Positions 61,036-64,000 of a stretch of 64,000 bases of DNA are shown piece after piece; position 1 is the first letter of the stretch, and each line of letters opens with the position of its first letter. Source of the DNA: Spiroplasma endosymbiont of Aspidapion aeneum. Lineage in GTDB: Bacteria > Bacillota_I > Bacilli_A > Mycoplasmatales > Mycoplasmataceae. Position numbers and translations under genes: made by a program. Location of the stretch: the NCBI RefSeq assembly GCF_964031045.1, contig NZ_OZ034994.1:1116001-1180000 (forward strand). Reading direction: 5' to 3'. The notes under the pieces are model-generated. The model searched no databases and was not told where the DNA came from. It saw only the letters and a program-made list of their open reading frames with translations.

Positions 61036-62916
61036 TTATTTTATTTTTTTAGTTGGATTATACTTATTTTTAAGATAAAAAAGTAACATTTGTATGTCGG
61101 GAGGGTTTACACCCCTTACTCGCGCTGCTTGTGCTATTGATATTGGTCTTACCTTAGAGAGGTATATTTTTGCTTCATTTGCAATGTTATCAACATGCTC
61201 ATAGTCAATATCATGTGGAATTAATTTAGACTCTTGTTTTAACATTTTATTGATATTATTTTGTTCTTGTTTAAGATAACCTTCAAATCTAACAATTATA
61301 TATAATTCAATTTTTTGTTTTTCCGAAAGTTTTGATAGCTCCTTATAAAAATTAAAAACTAAATCTTTATCAATCCTTGGTTGTTTTAACAAATCATAAA
61401 GGGACACAGAGGACAAAAGCACTATATCGCTATTATTCTTAAGATAATTATAAAAAATTGAATTTATTAACACTTTTGTGTTTTTTAGGAATAGAATAGC
61501 TTTTTCTATTTCATTTTCATAATCTTTATATGAAATAAAATCTCTTTCATTTATAAGGCCTATTTCGTAACCATATTTTTTTAATCTTTTTTCAGCATTA
61601 TCATTTCTCAAGTGTAATCTGTATTCTGCCCTACTAGTTAAGAGTCTGTAAGGTTCATCAACACCTTTATTGACTAAATCATCAATCATAAGACCGATAT
61701 ATGATTCGCTACGTTTTAATATCAATGGTTCTTTATTTTTAATAAGAAGGCTTGCATTAATCCCTGCCATTAGTCCTTGTCCAGCTGCCTCTTCATATCC
61801 ACTAGTTCCATTAATTTGTCCAGCAAAAAAAAGGTTCCTTATTTTTTTCAATGAGAGTGAAAGATCTAATTGCATAGGATCTATACAGTCATATTCAATT
61901 GCATAAGCTCATTTATCAATAATAACGGATTCAAATCCTGGTAATGATTTTAACATTTTTTCTTGAATATTTATTGGCATTGAGGTTGATAAACCCTGAA
62001 CATAAAAGGTATCTAATTCTAATGATTCTGGCTCTAGAAAAATTTGATGAGAATCTTTATCTTTAAATCTTACAATTTTATCCTCAAAGCTAGGACAATA
62101 TCTTGGTCCAATTGATGATATTTTTCCAGAATACATAGCTGATTTATTTAAATTATTCTCTATTATTTTTTTTGTTTCCAATGTTGAGCGAATTAAATAG
62201 CAAGGTTGTTGCTGACCAAAGGGGATAGATTTTTTTGTTTTAGACGAAAACGCAAGCTCCATATCAGTTCCAGGCTCTAATGTAGCCTTAGAAAGATCTA
62301 TTGAATTTTTTTTAACTCTTGGGGGTGTCCCGGTTTTAAACCTTAATGTTTTAATATTATTGTTGTCTAAAAACAATTTTACACGATCAGATGTAATTTC
62401 ATTACTGGGGCCTTCGTTCTTTTTTATATCTCCCATTAACACAACACTGGATGAGTATGTCCCAATTGTAAATATTACAGCTTTTGTTTTTAGTATTTTT
62501 CCAGATACAAGTAATACCGATGTTACTTCCATATTGCTAATTTGACAATCAAAAAAACCATCAACAATAAAATCAATGTTTTTTTGATTAATGATCACAT
62601 CTTTCATATATTTAGAATACATTAACTTATCAATTTGTGCCCTTATTGCTCATACGCCCGGACCTTTTGAAGAGTTTAATAATTTTAATTGGATTGCACA
62701 CGCATCTGCACTTACTCCCATTTGGCCACCCAAGGCATCAATTTCACGAACAACTATTCCTTTTGCGGGGCCTCCAATACTTGGATTACACGGCATTGTA
62801 GAAACTTTATCGTGATAGAAATTAACTAAGGCAATTTTTAAACCAAGTCTCGCGGAAGCTAGCGCTGCTTCAACTCCCGCGTGTCCGGCACCAATTACAA
62901 CGACATCATATTCCAT
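61036..62916 (-). CDS. mnmG: tRNA uridine-5-carboxymethylaminomethyl modification enzyme MnmG
   Basis: FAD enzyme that with MnmE modifies the wobble uridine of tRNAs, 626 residues. '[20 protein letters not shown]' is the dinucleotide fold; '[14 protein letters not shown]' and '[11 protein letters not shown]' are MnmG signatures, as is '[18 protein letters not shown]'. '[19 protein letters not shown]' and the C-terminal '[17 protein letters not shown]' complete it. Two TGA-Trp codons ('PGVWAIRAQ' and 'IIDKWAYAIEYD'). The start ATG 62916 has GAGGT upstream, 9 bp after metG. Confidence 0.97.
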
Positions 62917-62925
62917 TTAATACCT

Positions 62926-64000
62926 CTATTTGATTCTATTAAAAATAATAAATTTTTCCTTAATTTTATTAAATGTTACATCTTGATTAAAAATATTTTC
63001 AATTGTCACATCCTCATTTACGCCCATTTGTTCAGAAATAATAACAGATGATTTAACAAGAATTGGCCTAAGCATGATATTTAAAGCTATTATTCCATAT
63101 TGTAGTTCATATAAAAAATTATTTAATTCATCTAATTTATTTTGTTTTTTTAATATTCATGGTTGAACTTCCTCAATATATTTATTACATATATTTCCAA
63201 GTTCTAGGGCTGTTTTTGTAGCATTTGCTATTTCATATTCATTCATTTGTTCTACATACTTTTCATAGATTTTCTTTATTGTATTAAAAATGAAAAAGTT
63301 GGATATGTCAACTTTATTCAATATTCCACCAAAATTTATTATAATCATATTAGATACCCTTGAAATCAAATTACCAAAATTATTTGCTAAATTTAAATTA
63401 TAGGACTCAATTATTGCTTCAGTTGTAATATCCCCATCAATATTATAAGGTAAGTTGTGAACAACATAGAATCTAATAGTATCAGAGCTAAATTCATTTA
63501 ATAACTCAATTGGGTCAATAACATTTCCGATTGATTTTGACATTTTTAACCCTTTTGAAAGAATCCAACTATGTGATAATATTTTTGTTGGCATTCTTAA
63601 ACCACAACCCTTTAAAATTACTGGTCAGTAAATTGTAAAAAAACGTGTTATTTCCTTGCCAACAATATGCAATATTTCTGTGTCATCTCCCCAAAATTTA
63701 TTCATTAGTTTATTATTTTTTTGTAAATAGCCTAGTGCAGAAATATAATTAGATAAAGCATCAATTCAAACATAAATAATATGTTCTGGATTTTCAATTG
63801 TTTTAACGCCTCAAGTAAAACTAACTCTTGTTATAGACAAATCCTCTAGATTATTGTCAACAAAACTATTGATCATCTCATTTCTTCTGGAAATAGGAAT
63901 TATAAAATCAGATGAAATTAATTCCTTTAGAAATTTTTTGAATTGTGAAACCTTTAACATATATGTTTCTTCTTCGGTGATTGTAGGTATATTCTTACAA
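62926..64000 (-). CDS. metG: Methionyl-tRNA synthetase, 5' end outside window
   Basis: Partial; the visible part is the C-terminal two-thirds. 'ISRRNEMINSFV' and '[24 protein letters not shown]' (in part) belong to the class I core, and 'GLKMSKSIGNVIDP' is the KMSKS loop, followed by the helical anticodon-binding domain. It stops at TAG 62926 and has no C-terminal tRNA-binding EMAP domain. Several TGA codons are read as Trp. The frame stays open to the window edge. Confidence 0.95.

Overview
The window is AT-rich mollicute chromosome in which UGA is read as tryptophan. Conserved genes such as atpA, atpG, rpoC, nusG, lysS and mnmG are full length only if in-frame TGA codons are decoded as Trp. 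Gene content and order fit a Spiroplasma-like organism: MEP-pathway ispD, fructose PTS, no cell-wall genes, a FoF1 ATP synthase, an intracellular PepO, a Hsp33 and many decayed insertion sequences. The genus is an inference; the genetic code is directly visible. Almost all genes lie on the minus strand. The plus-strand exceptions are pepO with a small membrane ORF, rplJ-rplL, and some IS copies.

Layout. 1-1021: truncated IS3/IS150-type element ('IS-A'). 1080-8655: upp followed by the complete atpIBEFHAGDC operon. 8945-12840: IS-B relics around a formate/nitrite-type transporter, with a younger IS-B nested inside an older relic. 12907-15997: fruK-fruA. 16112-17517: 'IS-C'. 17649-18773: AgaS-type sugar-phosphate isomerase. 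18930-20145: a very old IS-B relic. 20370-28055: rpoB-rpoC. 28400-36708: pepO, IS-A, a cellobiose-type PTS IIC, rplJ-rplL behind an L10 leader, and a second IS-A in opposite orientation. 36719-38894: a graveyard of IS-B, IS-C and IS-A pieces. 38958-40078: rplK-rplA. 40379-41850: IS-B, followed by 1.4 kb without genes. 43212-54007: one long informational cluster (rpsF-ssb-rpsR, rplI-dnaB, lipoprotein, acidic protein, ECF S component, cysS-rlmB-sigma, rpmG-secE-nusG-ppiB). 54248-64000: metG (partial)-mnmG-hslO-ABC ATPase-dusB-lysS-AsnA-like-ispD-hypothetical, closed by a terminator.

How it fits together. ATP synthase and the sugar PTS cover energy supply, and upp covers pyrimidine salvage. The ancestral string rpmG-secE-nusG-rplK-rplA-rplJ-rplL-rpoB-rpoC is still present but has been cut up by IS elements. 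The rplJ-rplL part has flipped strand between two oppositely oriented IS-A copies, which suggests IS-mediated inversion. RNA-level control is visible in the rplJ leader, a probable S6:S18 leader at rpsF, and a terminator-like hairpin in the upp leader.

The most unusual items are: a full-length AsnA homologue whose active-site motifs are replaced; a PTS IIC with a large hydrophilic insertion and a charged tail; IS end hairpins that now appear to terminate host operons, one with a compensatory base-pair change; and an ATP synthase epsilon subunit lacking its C-terminal domain. No CRISPR array, rRNA or tRNA was recognised.
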